Source: Vanessa cardui (taxonomy: Eukaryota > Arthropoda > Insecta > Lepidoptera > Nymphalidae). Taken from it: a stretch of 64,000 bases of DNA. The stretch spans positions 10,478,001 to 10,542,000 of the forward strand of contig NC_061143.1 in assembly GCF_905220365.1 (NCBI RefSeq), written 5' to 3'. The translations under genes were made by a program, and so were the position numbers. The notes beneath the pieces were generated by a model. The model did not search any database, was not told the DNA's origin, and was given only the letters and a program-made list of their open reading frames with translations. Every line of letters starts with the position of its first letter. Position 1 is the first letter of the stretch. Of the stretch, positions 35,241-48,772 are shown one piece after another.

Positions 35241-36838
35241 TGAAAACATCAGTCTCGAGGTTGTATTGTTGATGTTTGAACCCTCATTTCTACATATTTA
35301 TTTATTTTACTGAGAACTATTTAAAAAGTTTTCTGTGCTAATCACTTTTCCAATGATACGTAGTTTAATTACAAAAAATACTTATAAAAGAAGAAGTTTT
35401 CCATAAAAAGTCACAAAACAATTGGACTCTCAAACAAAAACAACCTTTATTGATACGTCATATTTAATATAATATCTATTACATACAAGACACAAGCGTC
35501 ACTATACAGTAACCAATAAATAATTAAAACGTTCTTTTAAAATAACAAAAGTCATTCCGTATATTAAAATATTGCTTTAAACTATCCACTACGAATGTGT
35601 TCTTATAAATCACTGCCTTTAAAATTACTTTTTTATTTGTACGTATCGTTTTCAGACTTACTTATAAGCACGCTTCACAAAACACTTTTTCGTTTTTAAA
35701 ACTTTTTGTTCGACGGTTTTGAAGAAAAAAAAACTCGAAGCAATGATTAGATAATGATGGCTTTGTCATTAGGATTCGGAGGCAAAAAGTGTTGGAAGTG
35801 ACGCTAGGGTTGCCTATAGCTGCAATTTTTTTATTGTATATGATACTTTGTGATAAGTAAAAAATTCAATCGAAGGTAAAGATGAATAAAACTAATTTAC
35901 ATATTCTATGTGATATGCTAATAATTATTTATTATATATACTACATACAGTTCTTGATAAATATATATTCATTGTATAATACAAGAATATTCCATTTAAA
36001 CACTAATGTTTATTTGATTTTACTAAAGTTTCGATAAAAACTATGGCGATGAAAAAAAAAACATTTTTTTCAATGATCTATAATGAATACCAGAGATTAT
36101 TTAAGAGCTTCAACAATTACGTCACGTTAATTTAATGTCAAAAACAAAACAACCAACGATTACTTACGTCATTTCGAAGTAAAATATCATAACTGTTCAT
36201 GTCATGTCATGTTTGTTTATTGGTGCTCTTTCTTATTATTATGTATTTACATCATTTTCTAAAACTGATTGAAAACTATATAAAGTTTTGATACTTATTG
36301 GTACATTACTATTACAAGATTCGTACATAAACGAGCAGGTATAGTTATCCCATTAATTTTCTCATATAAAAAATATGCATAAATAATTACATTTTATCAA
36401 GGTTGTCCATCAGAAATATAAAAAAAAAACAATATAAAATTATATTATTATTTTATTCGTATGGTGGCAACCCTAACCGACAACGGTCAAGCTACCGTAC
36501 AGTTGTAAAACGAGTCACGATTGAAGATATTGTTGATAGTGAACGTAATTCAAATTGTTCACAATGTTTTTAAATCTACCGTCTTATTATCGTGTATATT
36601 CGTAAATATATTTTATGGTAAATATTATTAGTCGATATAAAACAATTGTTACAACCTTATAAATATATGTTACGTGATCCAATACAATGGTGTCGTAGGC
36701 CATCAGGGTGAAACGAACTGTCGCTATATATTATATATTTAATGACAAACACAATTAAATAAATCAATATCGCTTCAGAATAATAAAATGACAAAAAAAT
36801 ATATTAAATAAAATCTTGTAGATTAAAACAATAACCAA
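35241..36838. other. No gene; inverted AGGGTTGCC pair
   Basis: CTAGGGTTGCC near 35810 and GGCAACCCTAA near 36464 face each other about 650 bp apart. No target duplication was found, so a transposon is not established. Confidence 0.35.
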
Positions 36839-37042
36839 CGACCTCCGCGGTCGAGTGGTGTGTACAACAATTTTCATAGGTACGCCACGCCGAGGTCCCT
36901 TTGCTGTCGAGTTTTCCATATTGTCTTGGGTCTGGGTGTTTGTAGTACCTTCGTTACTTCTGATTTTCCACAACACAAGTGCTTTAGCATTAGCATTGGG
37001 ATCAGAGTAATGTATGTGATGTTGTCTCATATTTATTTATTA
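36839..37042 (+). mobile_element. tRNA-derived SINE family C
   Basis: Starts CGACCTCCGCGGTCGAGTGG (tRNA-like A-box region), passes TTTTCCATATTGTCTTGGGT and GGGATCAGAGTAATGTATG, ends TATTTATTTATT. A B-box region is deleted after CCGAGGTCCC. Confidence 0.75.
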
Positions 37043-37667
37043 ATAACCGAAATTATACATTTTTTTCATACCGTTGTAGAAAGATGCAGAAAGAAACAGA
37101 AAAAGAGTCATCAGGACAAAACACTTTTTCTTACGTGATGATTTCTGCCAGTTAACTCTAAAAGCAAAACATAATAAATTCGCTTAAAACATACACGCAC
37201 ATAAAACAAACGCATCCACACACTCACACATAGGTATGCAAATAGAATAATGTTAACATCGAATATTGATGACATTTGGATCTTAGAGGACAAGCAGGCC
37301 TCAGTAACACAGACCACAAACGAATACGGAGACCTTACTCGCTACTAATACATTTTTTTAAATTTAGAACAATCCCTTTTATAAATAAAATGAACGACAG
37401 TAAATCATTACATAACATGTGATGCTTTACCATCATAAGCAACACTATTTTTAATTACCGACAATAGACACACAGATACACAATAATAAGATTTCTATTC
37501 GAATAAAGCAGCTATGGCCCGTATCGTGTTACAGATAACATCAACACAGAACAAACCTGGGGTTTCTTCGGCGGCTAATTAGGGACAAATTGAACGTTTA
37601 CAGCCAACGCTTGATTGTGAATGGTGTAAGTTAACGACGCACTGATTTGAACTTAACTTCAAACTTT

Positions 37668-37845
37668 ATTCAGATCAAATAAAAACAAACTTTATTCATG
37701 TAGGCTTTTACAAGCACTTTTGAATCGTCAATTAACAATTAAGTGAAGCGACCAACGGTTCGGCGAGTATATTCTACTGAGAAGAACCGGCGAGAAACTC
37801 AGTAGTTACTCTTTTTTAACATTTATCAATACAAGGTCATGTTAG
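37668..37845 (-). mobile_element. Jockey-like LINE 3' end
   Basis: Minus-strand copy of the 3' UTR at 53400: AACTTTATTCATGTAGGC, ACTGAGAAGAACCGGCGAGA and AACTCAGTAGTTACTC. Confidence 0.65.
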
Positions 37846-38127
37846 TGAAAAAAAATTATTTAAATTAGTTTATCCTGCTTGGAAGTCAACAGGCAGATAC
37901 CTATTGATATCCAGAAGAAGAAGTTGAAATCAGTCGGAATAAATTAGGCCACGGCATTATCCTTCATTAATAATATGCATTTTATGGCTTGAACTTTAAA
38001 ATATGATCGAAGGTATACTACAGGAGAAATCTTAGTTCAAATTCACACCTAAATTGTTATTTTAATATTTACATATCGGTTTTGATGGTGATAAACGTAT
38101 AGTTATATTTGTCTGCTATATATTTTA

Positions 38128-38308
38128 CTAGTAGTCGCCCGTGGCTTTGCTCGCGTTTTATTCTGTTGGTTGTCATGAGTACGTAAAAAAATAGCCTAGC
38201 CTCTCTTGGATTTCAAGTTAGCTTCACACCAAATTTCATTAGATTTGGTTTTAGTCTTGAAAGATCTACAGACAGACAGACAAAGTTACTTTCAAATTTA
38301 TAGGGTGA
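38128..38308 (-). mobile_element. Lep1-like Helitron
   Basis: CTAGTAGTCGCCCGTGGC at the left and ACAGACAGACAGACAAAG near the right; 5' terminus decayed. Confidence 0.7.
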
Positions 38309-38718
38309 ATATACATTAAAAGTGTCATTTTCCTTCAGACAAAATACAATTTCTCACTTGTCTGCTTACGTGGGCGTAGCCGAGGTCGTGCACCGCAACG
38401 CGTTAGAATTAATCGTGAAATGCTACCGAATATCGACAACAATTTAATTACACGAAGCTTGTGTCCGCTGTCAATTAATCCTATATAAAAATTCTGTAAA
38501 TTTTAAGGATATTTGACCACTAAATCAACTTGCTAAAGCAATTTCAGTTACTTGTTACTTAAATTACTTAACGATTTGGTAACAATTTGCTGTGTTTACC
38601 TGAAGTGTCAGTAAAATAGACTAAAGACTAAAATTTTGCAATTGCTTGTGGACTGGCGATGATCCAATAGATAATCAATCTGCGTTTCTGTATTAATAAT
38701 GTTAATAATTAATAATAT

Positions 38719-39006
38719 TTTTTTTATGGTATAGATTGGCGGACGAGTATATGGGCCACCTGATGGTAAGTGGTCGCCATCACGCATAGACATTAACGCT
38801 GTAAGACATATTGACTATTCCTTACATTGTCAATGTACCACCAACCTTGGGAACTAAGATAGGATATATACCTTGTGCCTGTAGTTACACTAGCTCACTC
38901 ACCCTTCAAACCGGAGCACAACAATACTGAGCACTGTTATTTGGTGGAATAACTGATGAGTGGGTGGTGCCTACCCAGACGGGCTTGCACAAAGCCCTAC
39001 CACCAA
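38719..39006 (-). mobile_element. SINE-like repeat B
   Basis: Minus-strand full-length copy from the T-rich tail and GGTATAGATTGGCGGACGAG to the 5' end complement CACAAAGCCCTACCACCAAG. Confidence 0.78.
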
Positions 39007-39049
39007 GTTCAAAAGGTTTAAAAAACTGAAGATTTGAATTGTATTGGAC

Positions 39050-39140
39050 AAAATTCCTTCAAAAAAGGCCAGCGAGGTATTGCAGATGTCAGTAATTGGC
39101 ACTTCCCATCACATGAGCCCCTGCTCATCACCTATTGCCA
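39050..39140 (+). mobile_element. LINE 3' end (family G), diverged
   Basis: TATTGCAGATGTCAGTAATT and CATCACATGAGCCCCTGCTC match the 44 kb copy; follows repeat B. Confidence 0.45.
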
Positions 39141-39578
39141 ACATAAATAATAAACATGTAATTTTATATAGTATAATATAGTTAGATATTTCGGACTATT
39201 TTTGGCATTAATTCTCTCTCAAAGCTGATTTTCATAACTTGTACCAAACGAATGTTGCTGATAAAACAGACGGCCCCTTTGATACAACCCCTGGAATATG
39301 ACACCGTTTAGTGAACCGCTTGAACTTTTAAAGTTTAACGATAATACCGCCTTCGATTATTACGTGCGTGATGAAATAATCTGGTGTAATGTTTTGGTGC
39401 ACGTTACATTTAATTTAATAACACACAATCATTTTATCTAAAGATTTATGGTAGCCTGTCTGCCTGGCAATTATCACGTAATCTATTATCAAACAGCAAT
39501 CGTCAGTTCTGTAGTATTCCGATGTAAAAGGTGAGCCAGTAACTAAGCATAAAGGACATATCTGAGTTTCCAGTAATG

Positions 39579-39690
39579 ATAGCCGAGAAGGACCAGTGGT
39601 TAGCACGCGTGCATCTTATCCGATGTTTGCAGGTTTAAATTCAGGCAAGCACTACTGAATTTTCATGTGCCTAATTTGTATTCTTAAAAA
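39579..39690 (+). mobile_element. tRNA-derived SINE, 5' fragment
   Basis: tRNA-like head (GGACCAGTGGTTAGCACGCG) and CATGTGCCTAATTTG, then broken off. A short piece of the GGTTTGAAGGGTGAG-type repeat lies directly upstream (39505-39575). Confidence 0.65.
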
Positions 39691-39927
39691 TACTTCATAA
39701 AACAGAATATAACATGTTTCTCTTGTATTATTTTAATACTTGATTTTTTAAATCATACTTTCGATTTTAGTTGTCTATTTTAGCTGTTTTCATTCTCGTA
39801 CAAGTCAATTTTGAGCTATCTCAATTATAAGCTTAATACTAATTTAAGGCTTATTTGTTACATAATATTTGTCGATACATAGTGTCTACAAAAGAACTTA
39901 TACAAACGGTACAATTTTATGAATTAT

Positions 39928-40015
39928 TTTTATGGTACAAGTTGGCGGACGAGCATATGGGCCACCTGATGGTAAGTGGTCACCATCGCCCATAGACAAT
40001 GACGCTGTAAGTTAA
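39928..40015 (-). mobile_element. SINE-like repeat B, 5'-truncated
   Basis: Only the 3' 88 bp remain (TTGGCGGACGAGCATATGGG to GACAATGACGCTGTAAG), typical of an incomplete reverse transcript. Confidence 0.7.
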
Positions 40016-40674
40016 ATATTAATTGTATCTTGATATGCGTGACGGCTATGTTTGGCACTCCAAATTGTCATGTACTAATATGCGTTTAATTAGAGTCCAA
40101 CGGTTAGCCACTATTTTCGTCGAAGCATTCTCACCTTAGACTTTATATATAGACGTATAAATAATCAAAGGTTAAAGTATATTATTCTACAATTACAAAT
40201 AACACTTGGAGTTTAACACAAGTACGTAGTACTTGAAACAGAGCATTTATTTCTATTTTGTTGTAAGATCTAGGCAGTAACAATTCAATGCGATATAAGC
40301 CTCGAGCTAACAACATAATTATGCACCAGGAAACAACAATAGATATATTAGTCAACAAAATAAACCTGGGTTCATTATCGAAGTCGGTCACAGGTGTTCA
40401 AATCATTATTGTCTAAGCGCTAAGCAAGTCGAGACATGTCAAGGGCTTACAAAAACTCGACTCTTAGGAAATCGCCTCTGGGTTTTGATTTATGGATGTT
40501 TGTGATATTGACAGTTATTTTTTTTTTCTTTATGATATTATAGAGTTATCAATTATTTGTGATGGAAAATATATTTTAAATTCGTATATTTTAAGTTCAG
40601 ATTTAGTGTTCTAGATTTGACTAGTCGATCACCCACAAAGTTTCGCGTTTTTTGCTAATTAACACTGCGCTTAA

Positions 40675-40927
40675 TCACTACATAGTATATAATAAAGTCG
40701 CTTTCTCTGTCTCTATATCCATATGTACACTTGAATCTTTAAGACTACGCAACGGATTTTGATGCGGTTTTTTTTAATAGATAGAGTGATTCGAGAGGAA
40801 GGTTTTTGTACTTAATACATGGACAATATAGTAAAGAAACACTGATCATTTTATATTATATTAATTAAATTCTATAGTATATTTAGTATCAGTATTGCAC
40901 CTATACGAAGCAGGGACGGGTGGCTAC
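40675..40927 (+). mobile_element. Helitron, third subfamily
   Basis: TC start, AAAGTCGCTTTCTCTGTC, AACGGATTTTGATGCGGTTT, 3' end CGAAGCAGGGACGGGTGG with CTAG changed to CTAC. Confidence 0.7.
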
Positions 40928-42344
40928 TACAATCATAAAGTAATGTGAAGTTATTTGTTTACATCAAAAGTGAATGATTAATGGTGATTTTTAAATGAAA
41001 GTGATAAATTATGAAATCATCGAATATTCTATTCATAAATATTAGCGTTATAATCGTCAGTTTATTTACACTATCAGCGTAATACTCGTCTTATTTCAAG
41101 CTTAGCGCACCACCGCACCAGATGCGCACAAATTACACTTTTATGACACGTCGCGCACCAAACACGTGCCACCGAACACATTATTTTCAGTGTAAATAAA
41201 TATGACATTAAACCGTCGAGACGTACGCGTAAACACACCCTTATATCGGGGTTACAAGACTAAATTATTTAAATAACGTTTCAATTAAAAAAAAAAAACA
41301 ATATTTAAATTTTCAAAAAGTACGCGCTCATTCTTCAAAGCGTATCTTGACTACTAGCTATAGTGTATGAATCGATTATCTTGTAAATATACAAACACGT
41401 TATCAGTACATAGTTCTGAAAAAGATAGGAACCTATCACTTGACCTCAACTCACACAAAGATGAAGCTGAGGTCAGACTCTAGCCAATATTACAATTAAT
41501 ACGAATAAATCATAAAACGATTTTTCATTCGTTTTAACGCGTTCTAAATTTGAAAAAAAAGAAACATAAATAGAACTTTTTCTCGTTCTAAATTTGAAAA
41601 TTTTAACTTTGATAACATGTCTTTGAGATCTGAATTAATATACTATATTTATCTATGTATTACAGGATTTTATATGGTTATATATTTTTGTTTACTATAC
41701 AGAACCCCTTTAATAAAACAAGGGTCAGGCTTGCATGTGTTCCAGGGCGATGTGTGTGGTACACTTTGATGTTTGATTGTTTATATTTTTCGAAATTCCT
41801 TTCTGGAACTGAAAAAAATAATGACCTTTTTTTTAATATACAACAATTATTTAATTAAAAAACACGTATGAAGGAAAACCTTATACCTATTCCAATTAAA
41901 GAAGGAATAAGGATAAACAAATCTTAAGTATATTGTATTACATATGACTTACTTTTAGCTTAATTGTGCTCTACAAACAGTTCTTGATTAATATGTCTTT
42001 ATTTGTAACTAGCCCGTTCTTATGGGTTAATTAAACGTTAAAATCTATTCTATGATAATATTTAGTCTAAACCATATGTGGAACACGCAATATCATATAC
42101 AAATTTCATGTCAAAAATACTTAACAACTTATGTCTTTTTAAATTGGACATCCGAAATCTTTACTGAATTTCATATTTTTTTAAAACTTGACCTATTGCT
42201 CTTATGTCAACATATCTTGACATATAGCGCCTATCCAATGTCTTACGTTTATTGCACCAAGCAACACTGAAAGAATTGGAGCTTTTCCTCTAAAAGAAGA
42301 TCCTTTTAGAAGCTGTTTACTTTAATTTTTTTGTAATTTTTTTT
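40928..42344. other. No recognisable feature
   Basis: A CpG-richer patch at 41098-41240 (GACACGTCGCGCACC) stands out, but nothing coding was recognised. Confidence 0.4.
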
Positions 42345-42545
42345 TTTATTTTATTTATATTAAGTACCAACACCACTCATAAATAATGGCACTTTTATAA
42401 ATGTTTACCATTCCAATCACATTTGCCAATGTGCCACCAACCTTGGTCACTAAGATGTTATGCCCCTTGTACCTCTAGATACATTGGCTCACTCACCCTT
42501 CATATTGGAACCCAGTAAAACCCGCTTACATGAAGTCTTACCTCT
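42345..42545 (-). mobile_element. SINE-like repeat B, diverged
   Basis: Minus strand with GTGCCACCAACCTTGG, ATTGGCTCACTCACCCTTCA; heavily diverged at both ends. Confidence 0.55.
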
Positions 42546-43498
42546 AAAACTGTTCTATACTTTACAAATAAACTGTCAAAAAAAGCTAAACAGTCGAACA
42601 CTAACCCATCCATAATGACGTGACACCTCTTTAATTATGCAGGATAATAGTTTATTTAGAATATATTATAATAAACTATCGTCTATTGCACATATGTCGT
42701 GAAATGCCAGAGTTATCGTATATTATAAGAAACAATATCAAGCGGTAAATTACTACATTGAATTTAAACTACTGTTTTATTAGCGTAACATTTTAAAATA
42801 ATAAAGCGCTTTTTATGCTTTATTATTTAATTTTAGAACGCGTGTTAAAACATTTTTTTTTTCTTGATCATTTATTTTTTATAAACATTGCAATACCTTC
42901 ATAGTTAGTTAAACGTAATTCTTGTAGAAAAACTTTACTAATGAAATACTAGATCATATAATTTTCCATAAAAGTATAAACTGTGTCTATGATAATAATT
43001 TCTATGGAAAAAAATGTTGAATACCCAATTATGTGGAAGCATCCACCAACCCCCATGAAAGTAGAATGTCGAAATAAGTATCATAATTATCGAAAAGGGG
43101 ACTCATTATTTACTTGTAAACAATAATGTTACATTAAAATAATTACAGAAAACTAGTACTATAAATCAATATAAATTCAATTTATAGCCAAACTCACCGA
43201 ATAGTGATGTATAGACAAATATCGATATTTTCATATCGATAAAACATATTACATAATACAAACACGAACGATATGCATTTACGTCAAAGATCTCGTATAA
43301 TTAAGACAATTAATTTAATTGCATCGGCCTTGGAAATCATAAACTTTGAATATAAATATGTAACTATGACATGACACTTCTACATACACTTGATAAGTTA
43401 ATAATGTAATTCTTATAATGAATGCTTTGTAAAGCGATATCATGTCCGTATTGTTCAATTTTAATTTGATGTACAGTGATACAGTGATATTGAGCAGA

Positions 43499-43789
43499 GA
43501 TGGCCTAGTGGTTAGAACGCGTGCATCTTGACCAATGATTGCGGGTTCAAACCCTGGCAAGCACCACTGATTCATGTGCTTAATATGTCTTTATAATTCA
43601 TCTCGTACTCAGCGGTGAAGGAAAACATCGTGACAAAACCTGCATGTGACAAATTTCATAGAAATTCTGCCACATGTGTATTCCACCAACCCGCATTGGA
43701 AAAGCGTGATGGAATATGTTCCAAACCTTCTCCTCAAAGGGAGAGGAGGCCTTTAGCCAAGCAGTGTAAATTTACAGGCTGTTGTTGTT
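43499..43789 (+). mobile_element. tRNA-derived SINE (Metulj-like)
   Basis: Nearly full-length, from the tRNA-like head (GCCTAGTGGTTAGAACGCG) through the GTTGTTGTT tail. It ends 10 bp before a Helitron at 43800. Open frames seen in it are SINE text. Confidence 0.85.
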
Positions 43790-43799
43790 TAATATTTAA

Positions 43800-43954
43800 T
43801 CTATACTATATTATAAATGAGAAAGTAACTGTCTGTCTGACGCTCTTTCACAACCAAACCAATGAATCAAATTTGAACTTCAAGGAAGGATCCTTTGCCT
43901 GACACATAAAAATCAAATCTCTAAAACGTGAGCGAAGCTGCAGACGACAACTAG
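43800..43954 (+). mobile_element. Lep1-like Helitron, intact ends
   Basis: Starts TCTATACTATATTATAAAT, ends GCGAAGCTGCAGACG then CTAG, between A (43799) and T (43955). Non-autonomous, 155 bp. Confidence 0.8.
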
Positions 43955-43995
43955 TGTTGTAATAAATCTAAAACAACTTTCTTCAAATAGACTTG

Positions 43996-44194
43996 ACGGC
44001 CAAATATGTCGCAATGATAAGTGGTCACCACTGTCCATAAACATGAGTATGTTAAGTAATATTGACCATTCCACAAATCAATGGGCAACCAACCTTTGGA
44101 AATGAATTAGCTCATTTACCTTCAAAACTAAGTAATATTGCTTGGTGATAGAATACATTATGAATGTATACTACCCACCAGAAATCCTACCACC
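43996..44194 (-). mobile_element. SINE-like repeat B, diverged
   Basis: Minus strand; retains AAGTGGTCACCACTGTCCAT, GGGCAACCAACCTTTGG and the 5' end complement ATCCTACCACCAAG. Confidence 0.55.
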
Positions 44195-44209
44195 AAGATC
44201 ATAAGATCA

Positions 44210-44383
44210 GTATGAGGTTCACGAAAATCGACCTGGAAGCCTTCAAGAAAAGAGTACATCTTCCTTAAAGACCGGCAACGCACTTGCAAGCCCCCTGGGT
44301 GTTGCAGATGTCCATGAGCGGTGGTAATCCCTTTCCATCATGTGAGCCTCATGCTCGTTTGTCACTTATCACATAAAAAAATC
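44210..44383 (+). mobile_element. LINE 3' end (family G)
   Basis: AAAGACCGGCAACGCACTTG, GGGTGTTGCAGATGTCCATG and CATGTGAGCCTCATGCTCG with an A tail. This is a common lepidopteran LINE 3' tail; clade not determined. Weaker pieces lie at 33280-33390 and 39050-39140. Confidence 0.6.
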
Positions 44384-45004
44384 TTTTTACGTAACAAAAA
44401 ATTATCTTAATTTAAATCAATTACATCTACCCTTATAATAATATTATTTACACCTTTTCCAAAACACGTTTCATCATCCGGTATAAATTTTATATATATT
44501 AACTTAGTACTTCTTTTCAATTGAATATATCGTCATTTATTAGTAAATAAAGTATTTGAACAGCTGTTTTTGATTGTTTATATGTATAGGTAAAATCGGC
44601 ATTCCAAAATTAATCACAAGTTTAATTAACTTACAAACAGGCAATCCAAATATGTTGGTAGAATGTTCTTAATTATATCGCTCGAAATTCATAATGTAGC
44701 AGAAATTTTTAATAAGACAAATATTCAAGTTACTATCTAGAATCTATTATGGAACAATGCTCGAATTATAACAGAACAGTCATAAATATATTTGGCCATA
44801 TTTAGACCGCTCAATTAAGTAACAAAACAATGGGTAACTTGAAATGAAAATCAATTTGTCATAAATCGCAGGCTCGTGTCATAACAGCGTTCAAATAAAT
44901 GTTAATGTATGTTGCAATTTCAAAAAGACAATGCAAATTTACAAGATTAAATTAAATTGCTCTGCGATTAGTGGAAAATATTAATATTGTTTTGTAGTTT
45001 TTAC

Positions 45005-45292
45005 CGAGATGGTCCAGTGGTCAGAACGCGTGCATCTTAACCGATGATTGCGGGTTCAAGCACCACTGAATATTGATAAGCTTAATTTGTTTTTATAATT
45101 CATCTCGTGCTCAGCGGTGAAGGAAAATATCGTGAGGATAACTGCATATATCAAATTTCATAGAAATTCTGCCACATGTATATTCCACCAACCCGCATTG
45201 GAACAGCGTGGTGGAATATGTTCTAAACCTTCTCCTCAAAAGGGAGGAGGCCTTAGCCCAACAGTGGGAAATTTACAGGCTGTTGTTTGTTA
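45005..45292 (+). mobile_element. tRNA-derived SINE (Metulj-like)
   Basis: Full-length copy with head GGTCCAGTGGTCAGAACGCG, a small deletion just after GCGGGTTCAAGC, and the tail CAGGCTGTTGTTTG. Confidence 0.85.
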
Positions 45293-45369
45293 TTTTTTAC
45301 AATGATGAAATAAGTGGTACTGTTAATATCTATCTTTTGTTTGTATAATATGATCATACAAATTTTAAT

Positions 45370-45490
45370 TTGGTAGTTGTGGTACCACCTACTCATGAGA
45401 TATTGTACCGCAAGGCCATACTCATTATTATTGTATTCCGCCCTAAAAGATGAGTAAGCCAGTGCAGCTTTGCGGTACAGGAAAACCATG
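45370..45490 (+). mobile_element. SINE-like repeat B, 5' half
   Basis: GGTACCACCTACTCATGAGA through GATGAGTAAGCCAGTGCAG; the 3' half is gone. Confidence 0.5.
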
Positions 45491-45581
45491 TGTCAAAATA
45501 AATTACGAATAAAATATTAGGAAAAGAAAGACCCTTCTAATATGTCAAATTACATCGATGTTCTCAATAAATGCTTATGTA

Positions 45582-45779
45582 AAGTCAGAGTAAGGAAACC
45601 TTCGCCAGTTTTCAAATTAATTCCTTTATCAAGTCTTAAACTCTTAGTACCTTTTGTAACTAAACATAAAATAATTGCGACGCAATATGACGCGTTATCA
45701 ATCGGTAAAGCAGATTATCGCTCATACTGAGCACACAAAAATAGATCTTAAGGTGACGAACCCTTTCTTACTCCGACTG
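45582..45779 (+). mobile_element. Tc1/mariner-type MITE, copy 1
   Basis: 198 bp between TA dinucleotides (45580-45581 and 45780-45781). Its ends are inverted repeats of the form CAGTCRGAGTAAG, imperfect at the left. The interior matches the 54765 copy in reverse. A short open frame running into it from 45542 is not a gene. Confidence 0.72.
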
Positions 45780-46586
45780 TACTATGCGAATTTTAGTCTA
45801 TTTTGTTAAAGAACAATCAGTGTAAACAAACCGTTACTAGATAAACCATTAAACTAAGACGCAGTATACAGTGATTAGTTCACACAAAACGGTAATTTTT
45901 CATTTCGTCTATGTGTGCTTCACGTACTTACACATATATACGTTATGCATATGTGCGTTATGCGCTTACGCAGCTTAAATGCACTTTATTATGTCTATTT
46001 AAATTACAATGCTATAATTGTGTTTTATAATCCTTTTATAGGTTTACTTGTACTTATGCAACTACAACAATTTGTAGTTGTATTAAGATGAAACTCATTG
46101 CATATTATAAAGTTAGTATTTATTACAAGTATTTCTAAGCTGACCTATATTTTGTCTAGGATTGAGCCCTAGCTTGATTTGTACATCATTTAGCGTTTGT
46201 GTTACGTAGCAATACAAATACTAATTCCATTATTTCTTAAATCAAAAAGGACGTGCTTTCAAGCAGTTAAGTTTAGTTTTTTTTATAATATTATCATAAT
46301 GTTAAAAGTCTATGACATGACATTGCTGGTGTAACATACAATCAAATATATTGTTTATATATTTATATTATCTGTTCTATTGAAACGGGCTGTGAATAGA
46401 CATATGACCGTAATAAAGTAACGTTAGCAAAACACTTCCAAGAACGATTTCAACTTCTCAAAAGATGATAATAGTAACACTGTTTATAAAAGTAATACGA
46501 TACTGAAACATTAATTATATATTACGAAGACTTAATTAATAATAATTAGCCATTTAATAAGTAGGTTATATTTGAATTATTGTTTA

Positions 46587-46784
46587 CTAGTAGACGTCCA
46601 CAGCTTCGCCCGCGTTTTAGGATGTTGGTGGTCTGTGCTAGGCAAGAAAAGTATCCTATGACCTTTCTTGGAGTTTAAGTTAGCTTCATACCAAATTTAA
46701 TCAATTTCGGTTCAGCGGTTTGATCGTGAAAGAGCGAAAGATAGACTGACGAAGTTACTTTCACATTTTTAATAATAATATAGA
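46587..46784 (-). mobile_element. Lep1-like Helitron, intact ends
   Basis: Minus strand: CTAG at 46587-46590, GA at 46783-46784 (complement of TC), flanked by A and T. Contains TTCGGTTCAGCGGTTTGATC. Confidence 0.8.
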
Positions 46785-47103
46785 TGTGACACGAAATTAT
46801 TTAAATAAAAAGCGTTAGTAATAAAAACGGAAGTAGTGTACAAAAAACGTTTAACAAATTTTGACTTTGAAATCAATTTTGAACTCCGCTTACGCCTGCA
46901 AAAATCCTAGCTGGATTTAAGTGTGTATGTCTTCCAGAAATTGATTCATTTGATTATAATCCAGTGGTTATAGACATCTAAATAACAATTAAAGTTTATA
47001 CGTGGAACTACACTAATCATTTAATCAATTATTGGTCGCTTACAAATCCCAAGGTCACAGGTCCAAGACTATGTCAGGATAAAAAAAAATTTATACATTT
47101 CAT

Positions 47104-47367
47104 TGGTGGTAGGGCTTTGTGCAAGCCCGTCTGGGTAAAATATAACAACAAATAACAGCACTCAGTATTGTTGTGTTCCGGTTTGAAGGGTGAGTTGGCC
47201 AGTGTAACAGGCACAAGGGACATAACATCTTAGTTCCCAAGGTTGGTGGCACATTGACGATGTAAGGAATAGTTAATATTTCTTACAGCGTCATTGTCTA
47301 TGGGTGATGATGACCACTTACCATCAGGTGGCCCATCTGGTCGTCCGCCAACCTATACCATAAAAAA
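47104..47367 (+). mobile_element. SINE-like repeat B
   Basis: Nearly full-length copy from TGGTGGTAGGGCTTTGTGC to CCAACCTATACCATAAAAAA, with a small deletion after CCGTCTGGGTA. Confidence 0.78.
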
Positions 47368-48772
47368 ACTTCTTTCTTCAAAAGCAGTTAAACTTGTATA
47401 ATCCCGAATCTTAACGTTTATTGCACCCGAACTCTCCAGCCATATCTGATTATATTGGATTTTTATTATATTAAGAATAAATATTACGCCTATGCTATGT
47501 TTGCGCAAACTTTTGCCCAATAATTTCACGCAGTTAGCTAATCAACCAATGACAATCCTTATTAGAGTTTAATTAATTTCACTTTAAAAATCTTCAGAAA
47601 CACATGGTAACTCTTTTAAAATATTACATTATGGTCTTGTATAAAAAAACTCTATAGAAGAAAACATACCTTCCACCTTCCTGGGTTGACGTCACACGGA
47701 ATCAAAAACAAAATTCTCACAGCACTGGCTTATTATGTAACTTATACAATTATAAAGTATACATACAGTTCAGCTAGTTAATTTGGAGCACTTTATGATC
47801 CCTGATTAGCTACCAAAAAAGTTTCCCACCGTATATAAATAAATCGCCTTACATGTAATTATACTACAAAATAATCGATAACTCAAGTCTCTTCACTATA
47901 AACGTTATCTAACCAAGCTATAATAACACTTCGATCAACGCAATAAAGTCGTATTTCGAATGTACATTGAAATCATTACAATACAATATGTTGTTACATC
48001 TAATAATACTATTCGAGAGCCGTCGTTAAGTATTAAGTAGTCAAGACGTTATTTTCTTGAATTAGAATCAGAAGTGGACGTTACAATGATATTTCAAGTG
48101 CATTGAATTATTTCCCATGTCGATCGAAATAGATAAATATTTAATTTTAGTATCTCACAACACTAAATAATACAGGAGATAATCGAATGTGCAAATTTTT
48201 AAAAAAAGAACATCGATGTATTTTTTTTTAAATATGCCTCCCACTGACATTGGTATGGAATTACAATAGATCAAATGAGGCTTTAATAATGTCAAAAAAA
48301 AGGAAATTTTCTAATTAATATCAATATTGACAATATTCTTAATGGTTTTACTGTGATAGTGCTGATTTTTCTCTCAACTCTTATTTTGAATAAAAATACA
48401 TACAGCGCTACGTACTTAAATACTGTAAAAGAGAGTCATAAAAATATCAATAAATAATAGTTCATACTCAACCATTGTCCATTACACTTAAGTACCTATC
48501 TGAAGGATAAAGGAAAATACATACAATATTGTATACATCGCGTGTTTATTTCAGCTTTTGAACATATGACTGGTTTAGAGCGTTCAAGCTACTTCTAGAA
48601 ATGTTTTAAAACCAGATTTTTTTTAAGAGTTGTTTTTAATGATATCCATAGATGTTTCACCTAAAGTATTCGTAAAATGAAATTTTACAAACTCTCTTGT
48701 TGCTGAGAATATCATATAGAATTTTAGATAATATATTATTTTCAATATGGTCGTCACATAATACATGATTTA
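47368..48772. other. No recognisable feature
   Basis: AT-rich DNA between repeat B and a Helitron. Confidence 0.45.

Noticed and set aside
43615..43902. 95-codon plus frame
   Set aside because: Runs through a SINE and into a Helitron.
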